From: an uncultured Roseobacter sp.
Lineage (GTDB): Bacteria; Pseudomonadota; Alphaproteobacteria; Rhodobacterales; Rhodobacteraceae
Length of the DNA: 64,000 bases
Direction: 5' to 3'
Assembly: GCA_947488305.1 (NCBI GenBank)
Contig: CANKZM010000007.1
Coordinates: forward strand, 62,001 to 126,000
The notes under the pieces are model-generated. The model had not been told where the DNA came from and did not search any database. It worked only from the letters and a program-made list of their open reading frames with translations. Every line of letters starts with the position of its first letter. Position 1 is the stretch's first letter. Below, in pieces: positions 9,722 to 22,272 of this stretch. The position numbers and the translations under genes were made by a program.

Positions 9722-9896
9722 GGCGAGTGCTCCTTCTGATCGGGGTCGGTTTCTGGGCCAAAAGATGTTGGCCTGTCTTCCGACCATAGCCTCATACTAT
9801 TAGAGTTTGGTTGATCGTAGCCCGGCTTCAAGTTTTTTCTGCATTTTTGCAGTCACAATTTGTGTGAACCTGTAGTGCTTGACTATGATCTGGTCG

Positions 9897-10664
9897 TTAG
9901 AACGCGTCTTTGCGAGCGCGAATTTCAGCGAATATGTCTACATCCGGCGCTTCTTCCATGTTCAACCGAGCGCGAATTTCGGGGCTTGATGCCCTCAGGA
10001 ACGGGTTTGTTGCCAATTCCAGGGCCAGTGATGATGGAACGGTGGGCGTATCGGAGGCCCTTGCAGCGGAAATCTCCTTTGATCGCGATATAAGCTCAGG
10101 ATTATCGGGATCAATGGTTAACGCAAACTTAGCATTGGCGGCGGTGTATTCATGACCGGAGCACACATTGGTGTCCGGCGGCAATTTTGCCAGTTTGCTC
10201 AAAGAGCGCCACATTTGTTCTGCGGTACCCTCAAACAAACGCCCGCACCCCAGCGCCATCAAACTGTCTGCAGTGAATACGGCTTTGGCACTGGGGACAT
10301 AATAGCAGATGTGCCCGATCGTATGCCCCGATACATCCATGACCTGAACCTCGTGGTCGGAAAAGGTGAACCGGTCCCCGTCCTGATGGGCGATATCCAG
10401 ATCGGGCAAGCGATGCGCATCAGTTTGTGAGCCACGCACCTTGGCAGGGTGGGTTTTCAAAACGTCAGCCAGCCCTTGCACATGATCCGCGTGATGATGC
10501 GTGATCCAAACCTCTGACAGACTCCAGCCACGGTCTTGCAGCGCCTTCAGGATCGGGCGCGCTTCGGGAACATCAATCAGAGCTGTCTGACCTGACTGAT
10601 CATCATGGACCAAGAATGCGTAATTATCTGAAAGGCAGGGGATCGTGACAATTTCAACGGGCAT
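9897..10664 (-). CDS. gloB: Hydroxyacylglutathione hydrolase (glyoxalase II)
   Basis: Metallo-beta-lactamase-fold enzyme that hydrolyses S-lactoylglutathione to lactate and glutathione, the last step of methylglyoxal detoxification in the cytosol. The 255-residue product shows the binuclear metal motif THHHADH and further ligand regions SGHTIGH and CSGHEYT. The start ATG at 10664 has AGGAG 7 nt upstream, whereas the ATG two codons earlier is too close to it. It is divergent from the methyltransferase gene. Confidence 0.95.
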   Translation of the reverse strand: MPVEIVTIPCLSDNYAFLVHDDQSGQTALIDVPEARPILKALQDRGWSLSEVWITHHHADHVQGLADVLKTHPAKVRGSQTDAHRLPDLDIAHQDGDRFTFSDHEVQVMDVSGHTIGHICYYVPSAKAVFTADSLMALGCGRLFEGTAEQMWRSLSKLAKLPPDTNVCSGHEYTAANAKFALTIDPDNPELISRSKEISAARASDTPTVPSSLALELATNPFLRASSPEIRARLNMEEAPDVDIFAEIRARKDAF

Positions 10665-10727
10665 GGTCATTCTCCTGAACCTTTGCAACACTATGTCCAA
10701 GAGTGACCCATCGCGAGGCCGACTGCA

Positions 10728-11462
10728 ATGCATCTGGACGTGCAGGATTTGCGAAATTTCTATTACCGCAGTGCGCTGGGGCGAGCGGCGCAGGCGTCTT
10801 TGCGTGACAGGATGATGAGGATCTGGCCCGAAGCAAAGGGTCAGACGGTTGTCGGCTATGGGTTTGCCACGCCCCTATTGCGCCCATATCTGGCCGATGC
10901 GCGCCGTGTCATCGCGTTGATGCCCGGGCCACAGGGGGTGATGCCGTGGCCTTCCGGCATGCCGAATGTGTCCGTACTCACCGAAGAGACGCTTTGGCCG
11001 ATTGAGACCGGGCACGTGGACAAGTTGGTGCTTTTGCACGGGCTGGAAACGTCCGAGAGAGTTTCTGATCTTCTGGAGGAATGCTGGCGGGTATTGGGCC
11101 CTGGCGGTCGGGCTCTCTTCATTGTACCCAATCGTGCTGGACTTTGGGCACGACGTGACCGAACGCCCTTTGGATATGGCAGGCCCTATTCGACCGGCCA
11201 ATTGGAAACCCAGTTGCGAAAGCATCAATTTCTGCCTGAACGTCACCTTGGCGCATTGTATCAGGTGCCCTCGGCCAAGCGGCTATGGATGAAATCTGCC
11301 CCGGCGCTGGAACGGATCGGGCGGGGTATGCCATCGTTCATTGCCAGCGGAGCTTTTATGGTTGAGGCAACGAAACTGGTCTATCCGCCGAAAGGGAAAG
11401 TGCTGCCAAAACGTTCTGTGCAACCCGTCGGCGTTCTGAACCCGTCCGCCAAGCCCGTTTGA
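10728..11462 (+). CDS. Class I SAM-dependent methyltransferase
   Basis: 244 residues. A degenerate SAM-binding motif I ([15 protein letters not shown]) starts a Rossmann core, and the segment [21 protein letters not shown] is typical of Methyltransferase_11 proteins. The C-terminal ~70 residues carry no recognised domain and end in a basic, Pro-rich tail. It is transcribed away from gloB with a 63-nt shared upstream region; gloB and a methyltransferase of this kind are often neighbours in the family. The substrate is unknown. Confidence 0.82.
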   Translation: MHLDVQDLRNFYYRSALGRAAQASLRDRMMRIWPEAKGQTVVGYGFATPLLRPYLADARRVIALMPGPQGVMPWPSGMPNVSVLTEETLWPIETGHVDKLVLLHGLETSERVSDLLEECWRVLGPGGRALFIVPNRAGLWARRDRTPFGYGRPYSTGQLETQLRKHQFLPERHLGALYQVPSAKRLWMKSAPALERIGRGMPSFIASGAFMVEATKLVYPPKGKVLPKRSVQPVGVLNPSAKPV

Positions 11463-11764
11463 CGACCGCGCCGAGCGATATGCCCGTAATTTGAGCGACT
11501 TTCGGCGGCGCAGAATCGGCACGAGGCCTCCAATACGGTTGAAAAATTAAACTTTTTGTCGGGCCAAACCGTCGCACTTTTGCCAACTATCTGAAAACAT
11601 GGGAAAACCGCTACAATGCTATGTCGCTATCATATGTTGCGAGGTGGCATTCGCTCTGTTACATCACCGCTGATTTCGTCGGCGTGGCTAGTCTGCGCCG
11701 CACCAACTTCCTCGGCCAAGCGAAGTTCGCGCGGAGCCGGGACAATAACATCGGAAGGGTGGAC
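11463..11764 (+). other. Leader/promoter region of the atp operon, no gene seen
   Basis: About 300 nt without a convincing gene. An open frame continues upstream of atpH from 11621 but has no ribosome-binding site and lacks AtpH similarity. TACAAT at 11612-11617 could be a -10 element, but I find no good -35 at the expected distance. A GGAAGG at 11753-11758 serves the atpH GTG start. Confidence 0.45.
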
Positions 11765-12325
11765 GTGTCAGAAACAGCTTCGATTTCCACAAGTATTGCC
11801 GTGCGCTACGCCACAGCAGTCTACGAGATCGCTAAGGACGAGAAAGCTGTTCCAGCTCTCGAAGACGATATCAACGCGCTTCAGGCGGCGCTGGCTGAAA
11901 GCGACGATTTCCGCGCCTTGATCAACTCGCCTGTCTACACGCGTGAAGAGCAGTCGAACGCAATCGCCAAACTGGCCGCGAAAATGGGGCTGAGTGGTAC
12001 GTTCGCGAACACATTGTCCCTGATGGCTCAAAAACGTCGTCTGTTCGTCTTGCCGCACCTTCTGTCGACCCTGCGTGATGTGATTGCAGAAGACAAAGGT
12101 GAGGTAACAGCGGACGTGGTCTCGGCCAAGGCGCTGACCAAAACGCAAGCTGACAAGCTGGCCAAAACGCTCAAAGCCTCCACAGGCAAAACCGTAACAC
12201 TGAATGCGACCGTTGATGAAAGCCTCATCGGCGGTCTCGTCGTTAAAGTTGGTTCGCGCATGATCGACACGTCGATCCGCTCGAAACTGAATTCCCTCCA
12301 GAATGCAATGAAAGAGGTCGGATAA
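11765..12325 (+). CDS. atpH: F1 ATP synthase subunit delta
   Basis: Peripheral-stalk (OSCP-type) subunit that joins F1 to the F0 b-subunits. The 186-residue product starts at GTG 11765 ([25 protein letters not shown]...), chosen because GGAAGG ends 6 nt before it and because the family starts here; an in-frame ATG at 11621 would add 48 unrelated residues. The C-terminal [23 protein letters not shown] is the delta signature. It is first in an atpHAGDC operon, and its TAA abuts the atpA ATG directly. Confidence 0.95.
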   Translation: MSETASISTSIAVRYATAVYEIAKDEKAVPALEDDINALQAALAESDDFRALINSPVYTREEQSNAIAKLAAKMGLSGTFANTLSLMAQKRRLFVLPHLLSTLRDVIAEDKGEVTADVVSAKALTKTQADKLAKTLKASTGKTVTLNATVDESLIGGLVVKVGSRMIDTSIRSKLNSLQNAMKEVG

Positions 12326-13864
<1,539 letters not shown>

Positions 13865-13879
13865 GGGGGAGACAAGGCA

Positions 13880-16199
<2,320 letters not shown>

Positions 16200-16211
16200 G
16201 GAGCCTGACCC

Positions 16212-16628
16212 ATGGCAGATACAGTCCAATTCGACCTCGTCTCACCCGAGCGGCTGCTTGCCTCCGCGCTGGTGACTGCGGTGCAGATCCCGGGGGCAGA
16301 TGGCGACATGACGGCGATGGCGGACCACGCGCCGACCATCACCACCCTTCGTCCGGGCCTGTTGGTCACGGAAGGCCCGGATGGTAAATCCGAGTACGTC
16401 GTAACAGGTGGTTTTGCAGAAGTCAGCCCACGGGGTATTTCCGTGCTGGCCGAACGCGCAATTCCGAAGGGCGAAGTCACCAAGGCAGATCACGACGCGA
16501 TGGTCAAAGAGGCTGAAGAAGCGCTCTCCAAAGCGAAAGCTGCTTTCGAAAACGAACCCGGCCCGGTCGATGATGCAGCCAAATTGCTTGCCGATATGGT
16601 GGCCGTGGGCGACCACATCACCGTCTGA
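16212..16628 (+). CDS. atpC: F1 ATP synthase subunit epsilon
   Basis: 138 residues with the N-terminal beta-sandwich typical of epsilon ([40 protein letters not shown], read in pieces) and a helical C-terminus. It links the gamma shaft to the c-ring and can inhibit ATP hydrolysis. It is the last gene of the operon, followed 25 nt later by a strong intrinsic terminator. The F0 genes are not in this window, as is usual for Alphaproteobacteria. Confidence 0.96.
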   Translation: MADTVQFDLVSPERLLASALVTAVQIPGADGDMTAMADHAPTITTLRPGLLVTEGPDGKSEYVVTGGFAEVSPRGISVLAERAIPKGEVTKADHDAMVKEAEEALSKAKAAFENEPGPVDDAAKLLADMVAVGDHITV

Positions 16629-16653
16629 GGCAGAGCGACCCATAGACTTAGAA

Positions 16654-16683
16654 AACCCGTCGCATCCCGGCGGGTTTTTTTAT
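16654..16683. terminator. Intrinsic terminator of the atp operon
   Basis: AACCCGTCG (16654-16662) pairs with CGGCGGGTT (16668-16676), with one G-U pair and a short loop, followed by a run of T. It closes atpHAGDC on the plus strand; the A-run before the stem makes it a usable terminator for the convergent TPR gene on the minus strand too. Confidence 0.88.
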
Positions 16684-16684
16684 T

Positions 16685-17353
16685 TCACAAATTCAAAAAC
16701 ATCCGCCCAAGAAGCTGGAGCATCTGTGTTGAATCAAGCGTGGTTGGTGTATCGGGAATTTTGAAATCGTTGTCGATCAAAACGCGTTTGACATGGTCGA
16801 AATGCTCGATCACCTCAGCAAGCCACCGCTCTTCGGGATAGATTGACTGCGCCACTTTGAAATCGACCAATGCCTCGTCGAACTGCCCAAGCATCATCCG
16901 AGCAATGCCACGCATGGTCCAGGCATGACTGTGATGGCTAAGAACCGGGTCGATAAGATCAATGGTATCTGTTGTCGCTTCGACGACGCCTTCCCAGTCT
17001 TGTTTGTGCCTTCCCAGGATCGACGCTGTGTTGTGATGCGCTGAGACGCGTAGGGGGCGTAATTCTCGGGCTATCTGATAGTAGTCATATGCGATCTGCC
17101 ACTCACCAAGTTGATTGTGAAAATATCCGAGACGGAAATAAACCTCTCCCAGAGCCTCACCTTCGTATATTTTTTCAGCAAGCACATCTTCGCATTGAGC
17201 GATTTCTTTTTCCAGTGAAGCTTCGGGAAACAAATTGCAACGTACATCCCAGCGGCCGGTCGTGCCAAGGTTGATGGGCCACCCTCCATAAAAGCCAATG
17301 AAGATAGCAGCGCTCGCAAGCGCGAAAAGAGAGTACTTTCGGACGGCGATCAT
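16685..17353 (-). CDS. TPR-repeat protein with N-terminal membrane anchor or signal
   Basis: 222 residues. A hydrophobic N-terminus (about residues 7-25, LFALASAAIFIGFYGGWPI) is followed by repeated helical hairpins of tetratricopeptide type, e.g. ALGEVYFRLGYFHNQLGEWQIAYDYY (split here across two helices) and AWTMRGIARMMLGQFDEALVDF. Such proteins are scaffolds in the periplasm; no partner can be named. It converges on atpC and shares its terminator. It stands alone, divergent from the lipoprotein gene. Confidence 0.8.
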   Translation of the reverse strand: MIAVRKYSLFALASAAIFIGFYGGWPINLGTTGRWDVRCNLFPEASLEKEIAQCEDVLAEKIYEGEALGEVYFRLGYFHNQLGEWQIAYDYYQIARELRPLRVSAHHNTASILGRHKQDWEGVVEATTDTIDLIDPVLSHHSHAWTMRGIARMMLGQFDEALVDFKVAQSIYPEERWLAEVIEHFDHVKRVLIDNDFKIPDTPTTLDSTQMLQLLGRMFLNL

Positions 17354-17677
17354 TGGGACAATTCACTGGTTCTTTGTGGTCAAAGTTAGGCGGTTGCGTG
17401 CGTTTTTCTGTGACGATGGTGTCGTATTAGGTGATTTCTCAGCAATTGGTCCGCAGTTTCGGATCATGTTTTTTTCAGACAAGCAGACACTGAAAACCGC
17501 ACGAGCAGCGCGCAAATTTTTTTGGGTTGGTCTCCGCACGGTTAGCGGATCATTCGGAAATGCGAGACACTATTCAAATTTGAGTGTCCGGCATTGATTT
17601 ACCGATGCAGACCAATGCCAATTGCAGTAGGCTCACCCGAAAAGAAGCAGACTTCAGATCAGGCAAGGAATACTCGG
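17354..17677. other. Divergent intergenic region, no gene seen
   Basis: About 320 nt between the minus-strand TPR gene and the plus-strand lipoprotein gene. It is more AT-rich than the neighbours (for example a T-run at 17515-17524) and should hold both promoters. No open frame here has a ribosome-binding site. A near-palindrome lies at 17566-17588. Confidence 0.6.
17566..17588. promoter_or_regulatory. Imperfect inverted repeat, possible operator
   Basis: GACACT and AGTGTC are exact inverted arms around a core containing the palindrome CAAATTTG, with a 3-nt asymmetry on the left side. It sits about 90 nt before the lipoprotein start. No known regulator consensus is recognised. Confidence 0.35.
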
Positions 17678-18238
17678 ATGGAATGGTTCAAGGGTCTCTT
17701 GGTAATATGCGGCGTGCTGGCGTTGACCGCCTGTGCGCAACAGCCGAAGGTCGTCTCGCAAAATGACATCGACATGCTCGCCATTGAACTCAGAGGCCTG
17801 GGCGCGGATGTCGACCCGGAAGAGGCAAATCGAGCGGCGCAAATCGCCTACACCTATTCCCTCCAACTGGCTGAAGAATACAATGTCACCGACAATCCAA
17901 TCATCCACAATGCCAAGGTAAACAACGGGTTACGTGAGCGTGGTATTTGCGTGCATTGGGCTGAGGATATCGAAAAGCGGCTGAAAGCTGAAGGCTTTGA
18001 AACGCTTGAAGTTCACCGGGCAATTGCCGAAGGGAATGAATTCCGCATTGATCACAGCACAGCGGTCATAAGCAGGCGCGGCGACAGTTTTGAAGAGGGC
18101 GTTGTTTTGGACCCTTGGCGCTATGGCGGGTTGCTCTATTGGGCGCCAACACTTGAGGATTCAAAGTACTTTTGGGAACCCCAGATGGAGGTTCTGGAGC
18201 GGAAACACCAGCGCCGCCAGGAAGCCGAGCAGGGTTAG
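17678..18238 (+). CDS. Conserved hypothetical lipoprotein
   Basis: 186 residues. The start ATG at 17678 has AAGGAA 7 nt upstream and gives a type II signal peptide with lipobox LTAC (about residues 15-18); an open frame upstream (from 17594) adds an unlikely basic stretch. The mature part contains RERGICVHWAEDIEKRLKAEG and DPWRYGGLLYWAP, motifs shared with a family of alphaproteobacterial lipoproteins of unknown function. A single catalytic-looking Cys-His (GICVHW) could be meaningful, but no activity is known. Confidence 0.82.
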   Translation: MEWFKGLLVICGVLALTACAQQPKVVSQNDIDMLAIELRGLGADVDPEEANRAAQIAYTYSLQLAEEYNVTDNPIIHNAKVNNGLRERGICVHWAEDIEKRLKAEGFETLEVHRAIAEGNEFRIDHSTAVISRRGDSFEEGVVLDPWRYGGLLYWAPTLEDSKYFWEPQMEVLERKHQRRQEAEQG

Positions 18239-18254
18239 ACCCCAAAAGGCACCA

Positions 18255-19274
18255 CTACTCTGCGGCGTACATCCCATCATAGATCGGGCTGAGCGTATCG
18301 GCTTCGAATAGTGATGAAACAGACGTGCCGTTCCAGATGTTCAATATGGCTTGTGCAAAGACCGGCGCTGTTGGGACGATGCGAATGTTATGTGCACCCT
18401 GAACGTCTTTGGTCGGGGCGATTGTATCCGTAAGAACGAGTGATTTCATGACCGAGTTGGTGACCCGTTCCACCGCCGGGCCCGACATTACACCGTGTGT
18501 GATGTAGGAGTGTACTTCCTTGGCACCATTATCGATCAGCACCTCCGCCGCCTTGCAGAGCGTTCCAGCCGTATCGCACATGTCATCCACGATGAGGCAG
18601 ATTTTGTCGGTCACATCGCCAATCACTGTCATCTCCGCAATCTCGCCGGGCTTTTCGCGCCGCTTGTCCACAATCGACAGCGGCGAGTTAATCCGTTTGG
18701 CCAGCTCCCTTGCGCGCGCCACACCGCCAACGTCCGGGGAGACGACCATCAACTCGCTCATCCGGTCTTTGAATTCGGTCTTGATATCCAGGGCAAAAAT
18801 TGGGGAGGCATAGAGGTTGTCCACTGGAATATCGAAGAAGCCCTGAATTTGTGCCGCGTGCAAATCCATGGTCAGTACGCGTTCTATACCTGTGCCGACC
18901 AGCATGTTCGCCACCAGCTTTGCGGTAATGGGCGTGCGGGCCTTGGTGCGCCGATCCTGCCGGGCGTACCCGAAATATGGCAGCACCGCTGTGACCCGTG
19001 CCGCTGATGATCGGCGCAGCGCATCCGCCATGATCAGCAGTTCCATCAGATTATCGTTGGCGGGGTTCGACGTCGATTGCAGGATGAACATGTCTTCGCC
19101 ACGGACGTTTTCATAGACTTCGACGAATATCTCACCATCGTTAAAGCGTTCGACGCGGGCATCAACCAGCCCGACCTGTTTGCCCCGGTGCATCGACATG
19201 CGTCGGGCAATGGCCTGTGCAAGCGGCATGTTTGCGTTGCCAGAGATAAGTTTGGGTTCTTGAACGTTGGGCAT
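18255..19274 (-). CDS. prs: Ribose-phosphate pyrophosphokinase
   Basis: Makes PRPP from ribose 5-phosphate and ATP for purine, pyrimidine, histidine and NAD synthesis. The 339-residue protein has [18 protein letters not shown] near the N-terminus, [10 protein letters not shown], the catalytic-loop [11 protein letters not shown], and the PRPP-binding loop [13 protein letters not shown]. The start is placed at ATG 19274 ([14 protein letters not shown]), where the family begins; an in-frame ATG 20 codons upstream is possible but not homologous. It stands alone on the minus strand, 16 nt from the convergent lipoprotein gene. Confidence 0.97.
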   Translation of the reverse strand: MPNVQEPKLISGNANMPLAQAIARRMSMHRGKQVGLVDARVERFNDGEIFVEVYENVRGEDMFILQSTSNPANDNLMELLIMADALRRSSAARVTAVLPYFGYARQDRRTKARTPITAKLVANMLVGTGIERVLTMDLHAAQIQGFFDIPVDNLYASPIFALDIKTEFKDRMSELMVVSPDVGGVARARELAKRINSPLSIVDKRREKPGEIAEMTVIGDVTDKICLIVDDMCDTAGTLCKAAEVLIDNGAKEVHSYITHGVMSGPAVERVTNSVMKSLVLTDTIAPTKDVQGAHNIRIVPTAPVFAQAILNIWNGTSVSSLFEADTLSPIYDGMYAAE

Positions 19275-19388
19275 GAGAGGGTTTTCCGGGAGCAGAGGAA
19301 CAGAAATGTGACAGATTCGTGATGTTGACTTCACCTACCACGCCCTTACCAATCGGCAAAGAACACAAGCCCCGGAAGGACCCTTAAA

Positions 19389-19988
19389 ATGGCACACATC
19401 GATCTGTTTTTCTCAACACTGTCCCCTTATGCCTACTTAGCCGGGAATCGTGCAGAAGAGATCGCCGCCAAACACGGCGCAACTATCACCTACAAGCCCT
19501 TCGATATCGTGACACTCTTTGGGCGGACCGGTGGAACGCCCCCCAAGGACCGCCACCCCAACCGTATCGAGTACAGGGCGCAAGATCTGGTGCGGCAGGC
19601 GAAAAAGCTGGGCCTGCCCTTCAATTTGAAACCTGCGCATTGGCCGACGAATGCGGCTCCGTCCTCCTACGCCTTTATCGCTGCGCAAGACGCCGGGGGC
19701 GGTGATCTGGGGCAGCTCATGTGTTCGATCACACGCGCTGTTTGGGCTGAGGAAAAGGATATCGCGGAAGACAATGTAATCCGTGCGTGCCTCGAAAGTG
19801 CCGGCTTTGACGCATCGCTGGCGGACAGTGGTCTGTTAAAGGGCGCTGAAACCTACGCCGCCAATCTGGAGGAAGCGGTCGAGCGCGGCGTTTTCGGAGC
19901 ACCCTTTTATATCACCGATCAGGATCAACGCTTCTGGGGGCAAGACCGCCTCGACGATCTGGATGCAACGCTCGCGGGCGTGTTGTAG
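19389..19988 (+). CDS. 2-hydroxychromene-2-carboxylate isomerase family protein
   Basis: 199 residues of the kappa-class GST/DsbA-like thioredoxin fold. The catalytic serine is in the N-terminal STLSPYAYLAG, and the cis-proline region FGAPFYI is conserved. Named members act in naphthalene degradation with glutathione as cofactor, but most, including this one, sit in no such pathway; a general glutathione-dependent isomerase is the cautious reading. It is followed 14 nt later by an alpha/beta hydrolase and probably shares its transcript. Confidence 0.88.
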   Translation: MAHIDLFFSTLSPYAYLAGNRAEEIAAKHGATITYKPFDIVTLFGRTGGTPPKDRHPNRIEYRAQDLVRQAKKLGLPFNLKPAHWPTNAAPSSYAFIAAQDAGGGDLGQLMCSITRAVWAEEKDIAEDNVIRACLESAGFDASLADSGLLKGAETYAANLEEAVERGVFGAPFYITDQDQRFWGQDRLDDLDATLAGVL

Positions 19989-20002
19989 TACTGTCCTTTA
20001 AA

Positions 20003-20833
20003 ATGCATTTCAGGTCTTTTGGCGCAGGCCCGCGCCAGATACTGGCCGTTCACTGCACCCTGAGCCACGGCGGCGCCTGGCAGCGGATGACCCGTGTTTG
20101 CGCCGACCGGTGGACAGTTACGGCCTGCGACCTGCCCGGGCATGGCAAAAGCGACGCATGGGATGGGTCATCGGACCTGCTCGAAACGACGGTTTCTGCG
20201 CTGACCGAGAATCTGGGAACGCGGACTGATGTCATCGGTCACTCCTTTGGAGCGGTGGTTGCTCTGAGGTTGGCGCAGAGGTTTCCGGATCGCATTCGGC
20301 GGTTGTGTCTCTTCGAGCCCGTTCTCTTTGCTGCGAGCGCTTTGGACGACCCGGCAGTTCTGACACGGTATAGGCAGGATGCGGAACCGATCATGGCTGC
20401 CTTATCTCGCGGCGATCTTGCCTCTGCTGCCCGTCTGTTCAATCGCACCTGGGGGGACGGCAGGCACTGGGATGACATTTCGTTCCGAACGCGGAAATAT
20501 ATGACGGAACGCATGCCCTACATCAGTGCTCAGGACGACATTCTGGTCGATGACGTTGCGGGTATGCTGAAACCGGAGGCGCTGTCGCGCGCTGCGATGC
20601 CCGTGCTGTTGATGACCGGTACCGAAAGTCCTGAAATTGTAGGTTCGATTTCGCGGGCCTTGGTCTCGCACTTGCCGCTGGCGTGGCAAGTCAACATCCC
20701 GAGGGCCAGTCATATGGGGCCGGTCACCCATCCGGAGGATGTGGCGGGCGCGATCGATCATTTCTTAGAAATGGCTGAGGAAGAGATCGATGTGTTCTTT
20801 CGTGATCGACCAGTCACAGACCAGCCGCGCTGA
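20003..20833 (+). CDS. Alpha/beta-fold hydrolase
   Basis: 276 residues. The nucleophile elbow GHSFGA, the oxyanion region VHCTLSHGGAW, and a late histidine in RASHMGPVTHP support a serine hydrolase with a complete triad (acid probably in the DDVAGML region). Substrate unknown. Its last 69 nt (20765-20833) overlap the 3' end of the convergent ltaE gene, so the C-terminal tail EEIDVFFRDRP is encoded opposite ltaE. No ATG further downstream fits better. Confidence 0.88.
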   Translation: MHFRSFGAGPRQILAVHCTLSHGGAWQRMTRVCADRWTVTACDLPGHGKSDAWDGSSDLLETTVSALTENLGTRTDVIGHSFGAVVALRLAQRFPDRIRRLCLFEPVLFAASALDDPAVLTRYRQDAEPIMAALSRGDLASAARLFNRTWGDGRHWDDISFRTRKYMTERMPYISAQDDILVDDVAGMLKPEALSRAAMPVLLMTGTESPEIVGSISRALVSHLPLAWQVNIPRASHMGPVTHPEDVAGAIDHFLEMAEEEIDVFFRDRPVTDQPR

Positions 20834-21802
20834 AAGGACTTCGTCCGGATCATCCCCTTCAAGGGAGCCTTCCCAGACATAGTATTTGGCACCGGCGTCG
20901 TGCAGCTTTTGATGAATGGAACGCGGAAACCCTGCGAAAATCATGTTCGCCTGTGGCTCGTGCAGGAAGCTCGCGCCTCGTGCGCGCAGGCCATCCGCAA
21001 GATAGGCCGCGCGTTCATTTGCCTGCCGCGCTGTTTCCAGCCACAACCCGTCTGTCAGATAACCCTGCATCTGGGCGGACAGGTAGCGATGCTTTGAAAA
21101 GAGATGCCCCCCGCGCTTGCGCCGCAGCTCGAATTCCCATGCTTTTGCAGGATCAAAGAAAATGACCGCCTCAACGCCCATACAGCCATTCTTGGTGCCG
21201 CCAAAGCTGACCACATCGACACCAAGTTTCCAGGTCATCTCCGCCGGGCTGCACCCCAATGCCACCAGCGCATTGGCAAATCTTGCGCCATCCAGATGCA
21301 CAGGCAGCTCATGGCTTTTGGCGACATCGGTCAAGGCACGCAATTCAGTGAGGGTGTAAATGCTGCCGCGCTCCGTTACCTGTGTGATTGAGACGGGGCC
21401 ACGCTGCGGGCCGTGCACGCCGCGGGTTTCCTCGGCTGCGATAGAGCGGCTCAACGCCTCTGGCGTCATCTTGTCGGCCCCCGCTACAAGCGTCAGTTTA
21501 GCGCCGCCTGTATAGAACTCAGGGGCGTTGCATTCATCCTCGTGGATATGCGCCACAGGCGAGCAGAACACCGTTTGCCAGGGCTGGCAATAACAGGCCA
21601 GCGCCAGAGCATTCGCGGTGGTGCCGGTTGAAACCAGATAGATCGCTGCATTGGGGGCTTCGAAGATATTGCGGAGCTGATCACGCACTTTGTCCATGAC
21701 CGGATCTGCGCCATAAGGCATGGCGTAATCTGCATTGGCTGCCAAAACATGGTCCATGATCTGTGGGTGGGCGGGGCCGGAGTTGTCAGACGCCAAATAC
21801 AT
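20765..21802 (-). CDS. ltaE: Low-specificity L-threonine aldolase
   Basis: PLP-dependent enzyme that splits threonine and allo-threonine to glycine and acetaldehyde. The 345 residues show the N-terminal MYLASDNSGPAHP, VSTGTTANALAL, the aspartate of VHLDGARFANAL, and the PLP lysine in SFGGTKNGCMG. It is the last gene of a minus-strand run ribF-ycgN-ltaE: its ATG shares one base with the ycgN stop. Its 3' end overlaps the convergent hydrolase gene by 69 nt. Confidence 0.95.
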   Translation of the reverse strand: MYLASDNSGPAHPQIMDHVLAANADYAMPYGADPVMDKVRDQLRNIFEAPNAAIYLVSTGTTANALALACYCQPWQTVFCSPVAHIHEDECNAPEFYTGGAKLTLVAGADKMTPEALSRSIAAEETRGVHGPQRGPVSITQVTERGSIYTLTELRALTDVAKSHELPVHLDGARFANALVALGCSPAEMTWKLGVDVVSFGGTKNGCMGVEAVIFFDPAKAWEFELRRKRGGHLFSKHRYLSAQMQGYLTDGLWLETARQANERAAYLADGLRARGASFLHEPQANMIFAGFPRSIHQKLHDAGAKYYVWEGSLEGDDPDEVLSARLVCDWSITKEHIDLFLSHF

Positions 21803-22272
21803 CAGGAGGGCTCCTCAATCACGTGTTCGTCCCATTCCTCTTCAGGAATATCGAATTCACTAAGTGTTATGCCGCGGACGGAAATACCGGCGTCATGCAC
21901 CGAATTCGGCGTGCCGGAAATCAGCGGGTGCCAATTAGGCAGTGGGTCGCCCTGCCACAGCAACCGATAGGCGCAAGTTTCGGGCATCCAATAGGCGTGC
22001 GTATCCAGATTGTCCGGGCGCAGCACGATGCAGTCCGGCACAAACTGGTGGCGGTTATCGTAATGTGCGCAGCGGCAGGAATCGTCGTCTAACAGTCGGC
22101 ACGCCACGCGGGTCAGGGCTACTTTGCCGGTCTCTTCGTCTTCCAGCTTGTTCAGGCAACATTTGCCGCACCCGTCACAAAGCGCTTCCCACTCCTGCGG
22201 CGTCATCTTTTTCAACGGCTTGCGTTCCCAAAAACGAGCTTTCAACCCGTCGCGATCGATCGGGTCTTTCAT
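21802..22272 (-). CDS. YcgN/UPF0260 cysteine-cluster protein
   Basis: 156 residues with the family cysteine cluster CDGCGKCCLNK followed by CRLLDDDSCRCAHY and a further Cys in VPDCIVL. The YkgJ/YcgN family probably binds zinc or an Fe-S cluster; no reaction is established. It lies between ribF (4-nt overlap, 22269-22272) and ltaE (1-nt overlap), so it is translated as part of the same operon. Confidence 0.93.
   Translation of the reverse strand: MKDPIDRDGLKARFWERKPLKKMTPQEWEALCDGCGKCCLNKLEDEETGKVALTRVACRLLDDDSCRCAHYDNRHQFVPDCIVLRPDNLDTHAYWMPETCAYRLLWQGDPLPNWHPLISGTPNSVHDAGISVRGITLSEFDIPEEEWDEHVIEEPS

Noticed and set aside
11621-11764. N-terminal extension of AtpH from ATG 11621
   Set aside because: The extra 48 residues match no AtpH and a good ribosome-binding site precedes GTG 11765 instead.
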